Assembly (NCBI RefSeq): GCF_963676685.1
Contig: NC_092350.1
Location: 6,437,486-6,501,485 of the forward strand
Direction: 5' to 3'
Source of the DNA: Mytilus edulis
Taxonomy: Eukaryota; Mollusca; Bivalvia; Mytilida; Mytilidae
Length of the DNA: 64,000 bases
The notes below the pieces were generated by a model that did not search any database, was not told the DNA's origin, and saw nothing but the letters and a program-made list of their open reading frames with translations. Numbering within the stretch: position 1 is the first letter of the stretch; each line of letters starts with the position of its first letter. Below are positions 32,881-44,796 of the stretch, in pieces. The translations under genes were made by a program, and so were the position numbers.

Positions 32881-34479
32881 TAATAACAACAATTAATGAA
32901 TACTGATAGCATCAACAGAGGGGGAGTACTTGTTCAGCTCTCTAAGCTCAATGTGGAAATTCAATGATTTACGTCTACGATACCGCAGAAAACTAGGATG
33001 AACTCTAGTGTTCCGTATAGCTCAATAGTGTAAAAGGGTGTTCTTTGTCGTTTTCGACAATATCAGCTGATAATGATCAAAAGAAGAAGTGATGATACAT
33101 TATTGTGAGGATATTCAAGTTTACGACGCTGGAATAATTTTAGTGACGATATATTAATGTGAGTTTAATTCGTAATAGAGACGATCAAACAATTGAATCC
33201 ATGATATATTATTGGAAGGATAATTCGTACATACCAGCTTGCATGACTTTTTCTAATTAGTTTTCCGGATGTACTCATGGATCTGACATCTATTTTGTGT
33301 TATTCAAAAGATAAACCGAATACTGATTTCACTTCTCAAAAAATGTTTTATTTCACAGAACTTAGAAACTAGGGAAAAGTTAGTGAGATAAAAATCAATT
33401 TATAATAATTTCCGGAATGTTGACCTATTTTCTTGTAATATTCAGTAATTTAAATATCAATGGTCAAAGGTCGTTGTTACATCGTTAACTATCTTTGACT
33501 GAACCAATGTATTTAAGATGTAATATCTAGCATGTAAAAAATCGTCACAGCTATTATAATAGTGGCTATAAAAACCACAACACAACGTATGATAATCGAT
33601 AATGCTGCTTGTTTCCTTAAAACATGTGATTTTACGTATTGCAATGAAATGCGAACAAAACGAGAAAAATGGATTCAATGTTAAAATTCTTCATAAAAAA
33701 GTACCGTATATTTTTCTATTAACTCCTTTGAGATATAATTATATAATTTTGGATTTCATCACAGTTGCTAATTTCATACAGATGCAAAAAATCGAGAGAA
33801 AGTATGCTTGTATTAAGCCGAATTCAAAGACCAAAGACAAAAAATGACCATTAAGCAAATTTCTTTATTTCATTTTCAGATATTGATGAAGTCTTTTCAC
33901 ACATTAAATGTGTGTTTCTGTTGTTTCGTTGTTTTCTTTTTATATTTGGTGTGTTTCCTGGTCGTTTTAGTTTGTTAATCGAATTTTTTTACTCTTAACC
34001 GATTTATTACATTCGAGCAGCGGTAGTGGGTTGATCATGTTTTGTGAGCTTAATCTTCGCTGCATTGAGAAGTCTGACAATCTATTGTTTCTCTTTAATA
34101 AGCCTAATGGCAGATGATGCTTGAAGAGCTTACCTAATAGAATCACCAGTCTTACTCCGTTTGCAAGTGATACCATTCCTTCAGTTTCTTTCTTTTGGTT
34201 AGTTTATTCCGACACCAATTTATGAAATTTAAACATCGGTATTTACACTGCTGTTGTCTCTTTGTTTAAGTCAAAGATCAGCGACTCGATTTCACAAAAG
34301 TCTAACGAAAAAATAAATACCAGTGAGTCATGAAAATTACAGTATAACTAACAATAATTTGAAATTGTAAGATTTTGTTAAAAGGGACCCGGATGTTTGT
34401 CTTGTGTCGCACTTTTTGTGACGTTGCATTACTGTACTGATAACGAAAATCTCACATCTCCTTTTTTACAAACCTAATG
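32881..34479. other. No gene seen
   Basis: AT-rich spacer. Open frames 33457-33678, 33602-33847 and 33967-34176 show no domains. Confidence 0.4.
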
Positions 34480-34690
34480 CTAACTTGGAGCAGGATTTGT
34501 TTACTCTTCCGGAGCTGAGATCATCCCAAGTTTACGGTTGGGTTTGTGTTGCTTAAACTTTAGCTATAGTTTTCTATGTTGTGTCCTGTGTGATTTTGTT
34601 TGTGTGTTTGTCTCGTTTTATAGCCATGGCTTTGTATCTTTGAGTTTACTCTTCCCCTGGTATCTTTCGCCCCTCTTTTACCTCTCGGTG
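34480..34690 (+). repeat. Family II retroelement solo tail
   Basis: GGAGCAGGATTTGTTTACTC, TTCCGGAGCTGAGATCA, GTTTGTGTTGC, AGCCATGGCTTTGT and GGTATCTTTCGCCCCTC match the tail family. The open frame 34538-34729 lies in it. Confidence 0.8.
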
Positions 34691-36849
34691 AATTGGAATG
34701 TACATAATTTACTGGTGGCATTCGTGTAAAACACTTTTATAACATTTAACAAAAACGACAATGGATTCATTAAATAAAACTGAAGATAAGATTATTTAAA
34801 TATCATTTGTATTCGGAAGATAAAGTCTATGTTTGTATTGTGTTTCTTGTTTGCCATAAATATTATCCCTATACATCCATGTCAATTGAACGCTTGTCAT
34901 AGACTAATGACATGGCTATATTGCTTTGAATTTTAATTAAATCTTTAGAATAAATGTGACATTTTCTATTTAAGTTTATTTGTCTTAAATTCATCTGTCA
35001 CTGTCTAGAAGATGCATTAACTCTGAGATACGACCACAGCATGGATTTATCTGAATTAAAAGAGATAAGCAATAATCTTTAATAAGACAATATAAGTTTA
35101 CTTTAAATAGAACTCTTCACTTGGGTTATCTCAAGTGTACACACTGGATAAATACTGTAATTGGATCGTAAGTTCTCGAGTTTTAATCAGACGACAAATA
35201 ATATAAAACTCAGCCCAAAATGAAATGTAAACATAAACCTTGAGACATATGACTTTTTTAACTCTTGGTTTCATAATTTGAGTGGTGAATAACAGTTTTA
35301 AGTTCAAAATTAAATTTCTCTCCCACTTCAAAGGACGGACGTCATACCACAGTTTTAGTACAAAATACGATTTACCTTCTTTCCTTTCTTTCATTATACA
35401 GAACATGTGAACCATCAACGTTTTTAATCTGTACGTTCACCCTTTTATATTTTCTTTGTACATTTTCATATTTATAAACACCTTCTGAGGAGGTACCTGA
35501 CTTTGGACAGGAACATAGGTGTTACTCCAATTTACAGTTAAAGTAAACTCAATTAGTTCCTAACATACGACTAATGATAGTCGTACTAATCTTTTGCTTG
35601 GGGGATATAACGAATTTTACAACCAGCTTGCCAAAGTCATAGCACAAAGTTATATGAACGTTATGTGTAAGTTATATGAACGTATCAGAGAACATTAGTT
35701 TTTCTGCTGAATAAACTATATAACGATTGTTAAGATAAAAACAAAGATGCACAGAACGATTCTTATTCCCTGAAATTATTAAGGAACATGTGCGCAACTA
35801 ATGACACTTTATTTATCGTCTGTTTTTCCGTATGAAAACAGACATTTGTCTTTTGGTGACATTTTATAGATGACTATGTATTATAGGTTTCGCTCAATGT
35901 GGAAGGTTTAACGGTGACCTTTAATTACCAAAAAAAAAAAACAACTATCGATAACATAAAAGGGATAAGGCATCAAACACAATGAAGCAATTAGTTACTA
36001 TCTATTGATTGGAGAATAATACGATGAAAACATTCCTTTGTTTTCTTTGCTACAATTGAATTCTCAAAAGACCAGAAAGTAGCAAATGTAATAATATATA
36101 CATGTAAGTTGTATATGTAAACAATTGTGTCATTTTTGTCTGTCATGTCTGAGCAACGATTCCTTTAGGGACTATTTGATTCACATCACAATTATAGAAG
36201 CCACCATCATGTCTCAGATGTTATGTAAAACAATAAACATTTTTGGTTTCACATTTAAACATTTATATTATATAGAGAAGATAATTTGTCTTTTTCATTA
36301 GAGGAATTTCAATAGAATATTAATCACCCCTATTTATATACATTTTAAACAGGACAGTTAAGACACTTTGAATATATTTTAATTTATTCATTACATTGAA
36401 AATATCATACATCAACGAGGTCTCTGTATCTGTAGTGAATTTACAGCACTGCCAATATTGACGTTTTCTTGCAATTATGAATGAACACAAGTATGTTTCT
36501 AATTCATATCTAAACCAAACAAAGTTCAGTAAATACCTCAATTGGTCGTTTTATTCTTAAGCCTTAACGTTGTTTTTTTTTTAAATTGATAAACTTGAAT
36601 GGCGTCATTGCTTATTTCGCTTTATTTTTTAGAATTAAGTGTTTTTGTATAGAGATAAGCATGATAAGAGAAATTGCGTTTGACAAAGATTTGATTTTGG
36701 GTAAGATATAAGTGCGGTCCAGTTTTATCAATGTAATATGTTTTGTAGTAATATAGTCTATGCAACTAGATGTGATGGCTAGTTACAAGTGTAGAGGAGT
36801 CTTTGTTCAGGTGGCATATCAGTACATTTTGTAAATGTATCTGGACAAA
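34691..36849. other. No gene seen
   Basis: Long AT-rich stretch. Reverse-strand open frames 35131-35418 and 36320-36541 have no recognisable domains. Confidence 0.4.
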
Positions 36850-37150
36850 GTAATAAGTGTCAATTCATTATTCCGATGAGTCAGAAAGTATTAACGTGCC
36901 ACCTTAAGTGCCCCTTTAGAAATGTGTAATAATCACATATTTAGATGAATGGTAACCGGAAAGCTTAGATTGATTTATTGGTCTCAAAAGATAATGTAGC
37001 AGACAAGATTGTTTAAATTTACAAGAATCCTCTACTGAAATTGATAATACGGAAATTATTTTAGATCTGGTAATCATTTTGTAAGCTGTTTTATAGTTTA
37101 AAGTATACATATACTCTTCCTTTGATTTAAAGGAGAACGGATCTTTATAA
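36850..37150 (+). repeat. Duplicated non-coding block (direct copy of 2650-2960)
   Basis: Colinear with 2650-2960 from CAATTCATTATTCC through TTAGAAATGTGTAATAATCA, TTATTGGTCTCAAAAGATAA and TACAAGAATCCTCTACTGA. The match ends near 37150. Confidence 0.75.
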
Positions 37151-37596
37151 ACATATTATGGTACTTTATTAATGTCATACCTCTAATAAATTACAAGAAG
37201 ACGAATTTAGTTTGATCAACTTAATAGACGAAAGAAAGACGACGAAACTTATTATTCTTTTCTAATATCAAAGGTATAGAATATCGTGTAGCAACCATAC
37301 AGGTTAAACTTCTGAACATCTTTTGTAAGATTGCACAGTGCTATGTGAGAAAACTTAGTTGTATGTTTATCTCCTGGATGATTGCCTACCGATATATATC
37401 TGTATGTAGCTGCTTTTGTCAGTCATCTAGTCATATATCAATGTTTAATGTCTATCATCAGGTTTGTATTATATGTAAGCATCTCGTATCTGATAAACAT
37501 TGAAATTATAATTAATTTCATTCTTTTCATTTATTCTAAACGTAGCAATAGTTTCGACAAACAAGAACAGTTTTATTACCAGCCCAGTAGTCTACT

Positions 37597-38097
37597 GATA
37601 ACTATTTACAGCACTGGGTCGATGCCACTGCTGGTGGACGTTTTTATAAATATTTTGATATGAGCGTCACTTATGAGTCTTATGAAGACGAAACGCGCGT
37701 CTGCCGTACTAAATTATAATCCTGGTACATTTGATAACTATTTACAACCCTGGGTCGATGCCACTGCTGGTGGACGTTTCGTCCCCGAGGGTATCACCAG
37801 CCCAGTAGTCAACAGTTCGGTGTTGACATGAATATCAATAATGTGGTCATTTTTTTTTTTTTATATATTTCCTGTTAACAAAAGTTTAAATTTTTCGAAA
37901 AACTAAGGATTTTCCTATTCCAGGCATATATTTCCTTAGCCGTATTTGGCACAACTTTTTGGAATTTTGGATCCTCAATGCTCTTCAACTTTGTAATTGT
38001 TTGGCTTTATAAATATTTTGATATGAGAGTCTCTTATGTAGACGAAACGCGCGTCTGGCGTACTAAATTATAATCCTGGTACATTTGATAACTATTA
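37597..38097 (+). repeat. ACGCGCGTC mussel repeat with nested partial duplication
   Basis: GACGAAACGCGCGTCTG appears at about 37686 and 38042, each followed by CGTACTAAATTATAATCCTG and GTACATTTGATAACTATT. TCGATGCCACTGCTGGTGGA occurs at about 37619 and 37752. The middle contains the ACTTTTTGGAATTTTGGATC segment found in the reverse copy at 18448. The arrangement suggests one copy inserted into or recombined with another. Confidence 0.75.
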
Positions 38098-38709
38098 TTG
38101 TCGCAAGTTTTCCAGATGCAGTAGCTCTTTAAGAAATTTTTTTGTAGTTAAAGATTTGAAATGAAACTTAATTGCGTTAATTTTCCTGTCATTAATTTGA
38201 CACCTTATTATCGCGTTTGTATATGAGTATGAATCCCTATAGTTTCTTGTTATTTTTTTGTTTGATCGATGTAAATATTGTTTATTGTAAGTTTTAAATG
38301 AGTATACAGTCAATACGAACATTTCATCTATTCGGTCATTGACATCATATATGTATAGAGGATAGAAATGTTGGTGATTTAGAAGTCTTAAACATTTCCC
38401 CTTGTAAAATTCGTGCATTCTGTTTCCAATAAAATGTAATCTCATATTAACTATTAAGTGTTCATTTTATGTGAAGAAAGGTGTTCGAATGAATCTGCAC
38501 ACATAACAAAACATAACTAATCTAAAAATTAGAATACAATGAGTAATGTGCTTTTGATTACACAGTTACCCTTGAATGCCGATTATTTACCATCAACATA
38601 TGTAAATTTATACGAATTCAAAACATAATGGAAATGGAAGACTTACATTTGAAATAACTGCCACTTTATACTGTATTAGAGCATAACAAATGTCAACTGA
38701 AAAATCATT
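38098..38709. other. No gene seen
   Basis: AT-rich. The reverse open frame 38095-38445 has no domain. Confidence 0.4.
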
Positions 38710-39045
38710 TAAAGTGGTTATTGCATCGGACTACTAACACCAAGGTTCCTGGTTTGATTCCCATTCCGGGATGACAATTTCAGGGACTGAATTTTCGGCT
38801 CTCCCTTGATACCATTTGCGAGTATGGTCTGGAAGAAACGATGATAGTTCATCGGAAGGGGACGATAAATGGCTGACCTGTGTTAAGAGAGAGCGATATA
38901 TCTTGTACATTAAGGACGCCCTTGTAGATTTCGGAAAAGAGCAGGCCAATGCCGCTACAAGGCAGCACTCGTACCTCCAAAGTGGAAAGGGATAAATATA
39001 AAGTGCAAAACTTGTTTCCAATCCACTATAAATAAATATTTCTAA
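38710..39045 (+). mobile_element. tRNA-derived SINE, copy 1
   Basis: The head resembles a tRNA: GCATCGGACTACTAACACC followed by a B-box-like GGTTTGATTCCC. The body contains AAATGGCTGACC, TGTTAAGAGAGAG, CCCTTGTAGATTTC, GCCGCTACAAGGCAGCACTC and AAAGTGGAAAGGGAT, and ends CTATAAATAAATATT. A second copy is at 52806-53085. The well-kept body fits a SINE with a conserved central domain. Two copies in one window with the same 3' end support retroposition. The reverse-strand open frame here is not a gene. Confidence 0.8.
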
Positions 39046-39839
39046 ACTAATATAAAATATTTGAAATTCTTAATCTCCTCCCTGAAAAATGTTTCAGTTG
39101 GTTTTTTCACAACTTCAATTGAGAGCTTCTTGATATATGATTCAGAGCTAAGTATTTAGACGTTGCTTCATGCGTGTTTTCTCATTGGTGCACGTATACA
39201 TAATTTCCTTGAAGTTTGCCAACAATCCATAAAAATCAAAGTTAGACACTAAGCAACCGATGCTGAATTACAGGCTCCTTATTTGGAACAGGCTACTTGT
39301 AGTGTTGATCTAATTCCTGTTGTATGCTTCAACATTGTTTCACCTTGAGATTTCTTTTCATTCAAAAACTTGCGTAATAGTGAGTGGGAATTAACAAAAG
39401 TTATTTTGTTCTATCATTTTATCGTGACTTTTCCTTTCTGTTATTCCTTGATGTGTTTTATTCTCCCAATTGTTTGACATATTTGATAAATCTTTTCGAG
39501 CTAATTGCATTGTGTTTTAAAAAGAAATCATTTGTTAATTGTAAAGACTGACACAACTTCAATTCTTTAATTAAAGTTCAACCCTTAAAGCTTCAAAGTT
39601 AACGGTATTAATTAGAAAATAACAGTGATTATTGTAGGAGTTGGCAATCATTAAGTATTAACAAAACAATTATTTCTGAATAGTACTATCTATCTATTTG
39701 ACATCAGTCTTACACTCAACAGATATCATGCTGTTATTGATATAGGTAGTTATAAAGAAATCATACTGTCTTAAAATTATTATGTCTAAACACATTAGTT
39801 GATGAGTTAAGAGTATTCAAGGTCGACCCTTTGAAAACT
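39046..39839. other. No gene seen
   Basis: AT-rich, no repeats recognised. Confidence 0.4.
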
Positions 39840-40239
39840 GTTGATATTTATTTCAACGATATGTTCTATGTCAACATTGTATAGCCGAGTTGAAGTGAGG
39901 CATTCGATGGCAACGTTCAGTTGATTGAATTACACTCGCAGATGACGACATTCTATATCAAACTCTGAACTGATAGAATGGAGTTGATGTAAGAATTTAA
40001 TGTTAAAACTTAATGATCGAGTAGATTTTATGTAACAAATCGATGTGGAACCATAAATTGATATTTGTGAGACATTCGATGTCAATATATGGAGGTAATA
40101 TATGAATAAGGTCTAACTGACAATGCGACAGCTATCCAACAGAGACCAATGCGACTTAATGTCAACATTTATATGTAATCATATGGCATTCAACACATAA
40201 AGCTGAACTGAGGGTAAGGAGTTCACGAAAGACATTCCG

Positions 40240-40380
40240 TGTAAAACTAGCAAAAAAAAAATAAATAGCAAACTCAGACAACAATTCAAAACGGGGAGTC
40301 CGTAATCAAATGACAAAATCAAAAGCTCAAACACATCGTACGAATGAATATCAACTGTCATATTAAACACGACACACTGG
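40240..40380 (+). repeat. CCGAGGAAAATTCAAAA-family repeat fragment
   Basis: CAATTCAAAACGGGGAGTCC, GTAATCAAATGACAAAATC, AAAGCTCAAACACATCG and CAACTGTCATATT match the family. It is inserted in the minisatellite. Confidence 0.75.
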
Positions 40381-40552
40381 TAAGACATTCAATGTAAACA
40401 CTGAATTGATAAAATAGTATCCAGAAAAAGATAATTCATGTCAACACTGGACTGATAGAATGAAGATCACAAAATGAATTCCATGTAAAAACCCTTCAAA
40501 TTCAATACAGTTCACGAAAGATATTGCATGACAACACTCGTTTAGGAATGTT

Positions 40553-40625
40553 TGGTCCTCATTGTAGACATAACGTGCATCTGGTGTATATACAAAATTT
40601 CAATCCTGGAATTTATGATGAGTTT
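40553..40625 (+). repeat. ACGCGCGTC-family fragment, diverged
   Basis: CCTCATTGTAGACATAACGT, GCATCTGGTGTA and TTTCAATCCTGG are a mutated form of the family's core. Confidence 0.6.
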
Positions 40626-40994
40626 GTTAATTAAATGCAATCAACGTAAGACATTCAACAAAAACATTTGATTGTTGATTCAAGTTTAAAAAAAAAATCC
40701 TTATAAAAAATTAAGAAGACATTACATTTAAACACTAGACGTTTTAACATTGATAACAGTTGATCAAATTCACAGTTGACGCAAGGATCAAAGTTTGCAA
40801 TTAATTTCATTTTCTGCTAATATCATACTCTTTCAATGGTCATAAATTTAAAATAAATCAATGTAGATTCTATGAAGTATGATGGAAATATGTTAAATGT
40901 ACCGTAAAAGTGTTTCCGTTATAGTATCTCATATAGTGGATTACAAGTATTAGTTTATGGAACGTAGTAAAGTTTTGAAGATGAAATGTGTCAT

Positions 40995-41530
40995 ATATAA
41001 AGGCAACAGTAGTATACCGCTGTTCAAACTCATAAATCCATGGACAAAAACAAAATCGGGGTAACAAACTAAATCTGAGGGAAACACATAAAATATAAGA
41101 GGAGAACAACGACATAACACTACAATGTAAAACACAGAAACGGACCAAGCAGCAGACAAAATCCCACGAGAATAACAAATATAACATCAAAACCAAATAA
41201 ATGAATTTGGGATAGACAAGTACCGTGACACGTCTTATCGCAATGTGTGAATTTACGCTAAAAAATAAGAGAAAACAAACGACGCAACGTTAAAATGTAA
41301 CACACACAGAAACGAACTATAATGTAACAATATCCATATTCCTGACTTGGTACAGGACATTTTTAAAGTAAAATAGGGGTTGAACCTTGTTTTGTGGCAT
41401 GCCAAACCTCCCTCTTTTATAGCCATGTAAAATATAACATTAAAATGACAACTCAACACAACACGACTACAATATAAATAAATAGGAGAACACAATTGAC
41501 AAAGAAACACACGAACAACAGCCATCAAAA
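40995..41530 (-). repeat. Dispersed mussel repeat (GGCAACAGTAGTATACCGC family)
   Basis: Begins GGCAACAGTAGTATACCGC, contains AACAAAATCGGGGTAACAAA, GGAGAACAACGACATAACAC, CACAGAAACGGACCAAGCAG and TACCGTGACACGTCTTATCG, and ends in a string of A-rich units. I recognise it as a common mussel repeat, and a fragment is at 31186-31225. Reverse-strand open frames (40870-41196, 40950-41159, 41253-41528) are shadows of the repeat. The strand assignment is arbitrary. Confidence 0.7.
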
Positions 41531-41549
41531 GGCAACAAGTTCAAAATTT

Positions 41550-41755
41550 AAATACGCCAGAAGTGCATTTTGTCCACACAAGATCTACCAGTGACGCCCA
41601 GATACAAAAGTTTGAAAGCCGAAACAAGCACAAAGTTGAACAGCATCGAGGACCAAAAGATAAAAAAAGTTGTGCCAAAAACGGCCAGGGTTTTCTGTTA
41701 GTTACCAGAACATCCCCATTATTTAGAATTTAGAATAATTTATACTTTTGCAAAC
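41550..41755 (-). repeat. ACGCGCGTC-family repeat, diverged copy
   Basis: TACGCCAGAAGTGCATTTTG, CCAGTGACGCCCAGATAC, AAGTTGAACAGCATCGAGG and TTGTGCCAAAAACGGCCAG follow the order of the 18448 copy. Confidence 0.75.
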
Positions 41756-42465
41756 AGTAAATTTATTAAATTACTATACAAAAGATGTACATAATAAAAC
41801 TAAAGTATTAACTAATTACATTCGTCATCAGTTATAGATTCTCTTTGGTAAACAGAATGCTACTTGGAAGTTTCATGTCCAGAGTAGCTGACATTATTTG
41901 TTTTGTAGAACTTCAAACATCTCCTACATCCAGTATAAATTGACTAAATGAAGCATTTAAAGATTTTCCTATAATCATATATAATCGTTGTTTTACGAAC
42001 TTTTCGTTTGATTTTGATGACTCATAATATCCTTTCTCAGCGGAGTTGAGTGATATGAAAATGTTACGCTAGAAACTAAGGGAGCACGTGCATTGTTAAT
42101 GAAATTAACAACGTCTTCATAAGTAATATAGCGGAAACAGATTACCATTGGTCATCTCGACTCGATTGCATTTCTAGCTTTCGACGTACCAGCTTAAGCG
42201 AGAAAATCAATCTTGTAAAGCTGACCAATAATAATCTATAAATATCATGCAAAAACAAATAAAACTTTAAACTATCAAAAGATTTCACAAACATAGTGTT
42301 AAAGAGATTAAATTTAATATATAAATTTAAGTTACACATGAAAATATATCCTTTGAGGATTTGATACAGTTTCGAATATTTTTGTAGTTTATCGTGCTTT
42401 TGGGATACGTCCATTTATTTTATAAGATTTATCTAAACACTATATGCGAAAATTAAAGTATAATA
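41756..42465. other. No gene seen
   Basis: AT-rich. The reverse open frame 42142-42414 has no domain. Confidence 0.4.
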
Positions 42466-42620
42466 ATTTTGATGGGGTTCATGTTGCTTTCACTTTGGTT
42501 TTCTGTCTTGTGTACTATTATTAGCCTGTTTGTTTTTTTTCTTTGCTAGCCATGGCGTTGTCAGTAAATTTTAGATCCATGTGTTTCGCTGTCCCTGCGG
42601 TATCCGTCGCCCCTTTTTTG
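42466..42620 (+). repeat. Family II retroelement solo tail, 5'-truncated
   Basis: Starts at GATGGGGTTCATGTTGC and continues through AGCCATGGCGTTGTCAG to GCGGTATCCGTCGCCCC. Confidence 0.8.
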
Positions 42621-44637
42621 TAGCAGTATTATTTCATCCCAAAATTAGAGCAAATGTTGCAAAATATGCTAAAAAATGTGGAATTTTCCAACCTTATTTT
42701 ACGAGTTTTATAACATATTTCGTGTTTTTATATTTTAAAACAATTTAGATTAGAATCTCAGATGAATCCTAATTTACCAGTCCTAAATTCGTAGGGGATC
42801 CAGTTGTCATAATATTCTGATACTTCCTTCCTATTTATACCGAAATAAAATCGTTTAACCAGGTGTTCTGAAATAGTTTTACATCAATTTTAACAAGTCA
42901 TGTTCAATAAAAAAACATCATAGATTTGCTTTTGCCGATGTGGAAAGGGACAATGCATGGTTAATAATCTTTTCAAATGTTCAGCTCAATGTTTACCAGT
43001 TGACCTTCCTATCCCAATAATAAGTTATTTTGTAAGAGAACATTGTGTACAAATTAATGTACATTTAGATAGTTTAATACGTTGTGTCTTATATTCTAGC
43101 AGTGTTCGAACATATAAAGCTTCACTTTGTTTGCCAATTGATAAATTAAGACTGTTTATGTATATGAAGTCAGACGCCAGTTCGTTTCACGATCTTCATT
43201 ATTCAATTTGGTTAAAGCGGTGGATTCGATAATCAAATGTCTTTGTTGAAAATGATAAACATTTGAATATTCGATAATAATAAAAATATATGTAGGTAAT
43301 CATTCAATGACCCCTTCAAGTTGTCGTTAATTATCGTTATCCTCAAACTTATACCCTTATGTGAATCGCACAGTTATGAATTATAGATATTTATCAATTA
43401 ACTGACTGAACAATTAAAAAAAATGTCAACACGAAAACAACAAAAAGGAAAAATAGATGCTTTTGCAGCTATTTTTCTAATCATTTTAATGGCATAAAAA
43501 CGTACATACAAAGATATAAAAGCATTCAGTAGCTTAAAGTTTTAAATATTTCAAACGGCATACGGTGCAAAGTGTAAAAAATATAATTTATAAAAGGGAA
43601 GAGCAAACGTAGGTAAATATAATACCTAATCGAACATATCGGACTTTAGAATCAATCTTCTGCTAATACTTAAGGAGCAATAGTTGTTCATATATAAATT
43701 AAATACAACTTTACAAACAGACAAAATAAAAAAAAAATATCAAACTCCGAGGATAATTCAAATCGGAAAGTCCCTCATCCAAAAATACATTGCTACATAC
43801 GAATTAAGTATCTGATGTAAGAACGATTAATAATTTAAATATCTGTCGACCATGAATAGTGTAATTTTGAACTTAATTTTTTAATTAATGGAAATAAAAC
43901 TGAGAAAGGAAATGGGGAATGTGTCAAAATGTCTGTTTCCTTTGTAAATCAGATTTTTGAAGTCCTTTTGAAGCCCGTTTGAAGATGCATACTCGGTTCT
44001 ATTAATTTTTGTGTTATTACCAAGCTTTTGAAGAAAATCAACAGCATGTAAAAAGTGAAAATACAATATTGATAATATAAAAATGTAAACAAATTCATTT
44101 AAGGTATTAAAACGTAATCATAAAATAATCCTGTTGATTTAGAGCCATTTAAACAATTTGATTATGAAATAAAGTGTTGTTTTGCGTTATTCGGCACATT
44201 TTATCTAGTACAGTAAGAACTATTGTACTACTGAATAATACAGATAATGCAAAATATCATCTAATTCGATAGACAATTTTACAAGTATTATTTTTCTGAG
44301 ATTCATTTCTGTTAGAAACCATATAAATGCTGTAGGTTGATATTTATCTGGAAATTCCAATAACTAGCTTTGAAATTTTTATATGTTCCATAATTTGAAT
44401 TTCAATATAGTACAATAATGTCAATTCAGTAGAGAAATTGAAATTAATTTCCGCCTCGGCTTGATTAAGACCGATATTGTTTAATTAAACGGAATCTTAT
44501 TTCGGCAACGATGTCTCTCCTCGTTATTTCTAAGAGAAGAAAGTACGCTTTGAAAAGTGTTCTCATTAAATCTTGTCCTTTTGAATAATTGACACCTAAT
44601 CTGCTAGAAGTACTGACATGTTATCTGCTTATAATAA
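42621..44637. other. No gene; two small repeat fragments
   Basis: 43720-43795 is a CCGAGGAAAATTCAAAA-family fragment (CAAACTCCGAGGATAATTC, GGAAAGTCCCTCATCC). 43886-43930 matches the end of the family I tail on the reverse strand (GAAATGGGGAATGTGTCAAA). The open frame 42957-43232 (91 codons) has no recognised domain, no repeat context and no splice support. Confidence 0.45.
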
Positions 44638-44796
44638 GAAATAATTCATGGGGGCTTGGATATATCGTGATTTTACTACGGGTATGCCCTTTATGAAAAA
44701 TATTTTACCCTGAGCAATAGTGAGGTGTAAAATATCGGCATAAAGGGACAACCTGTGGTAAAATCACGATATATTCAAGCCCCCATGAATTATTTC
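44638..44796. mobile_element. Fold-back (long hairpin) element 4
   Basis: Arms of about 73 bp, nearly perfect at the base: GAAATAATTCATGGGGGCTT and ATATATCGTGATTTTAC, complemented by GTAAAATCACGATATAT and AAGCCCCCATGAATTATTTC. The apex is CTGAGCAATAGTGAG. The arm sequence is unrelated to elements 1-3. No clear target duplication. Confidence 0.85.

Larger units (their letters stand above)
39840..40780. repeat. Highly degenerate minisatellite, about 50-bp unit
   Basis: Loose units with GACATTC-ATGTCAACACTG, AACTGATAGAATG and GTTCACGAAAG recur through the region (for example 39895, 39948, 40070, 40215, 40385, 40440, 40508). Later insertions interrupt it: a CCGAGGAAAATTCAAAA-family fragment at 40240-40380 and an ACGCGCGTC-family fragment at 40553-40625. 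Confidence 0.6.

Noticed and set aside
40870..41528. Reverse-strand open frames of 69-108 codons
   Set aside because: They are contained in a common dispersed mussel repeat and have no recognisable domain.
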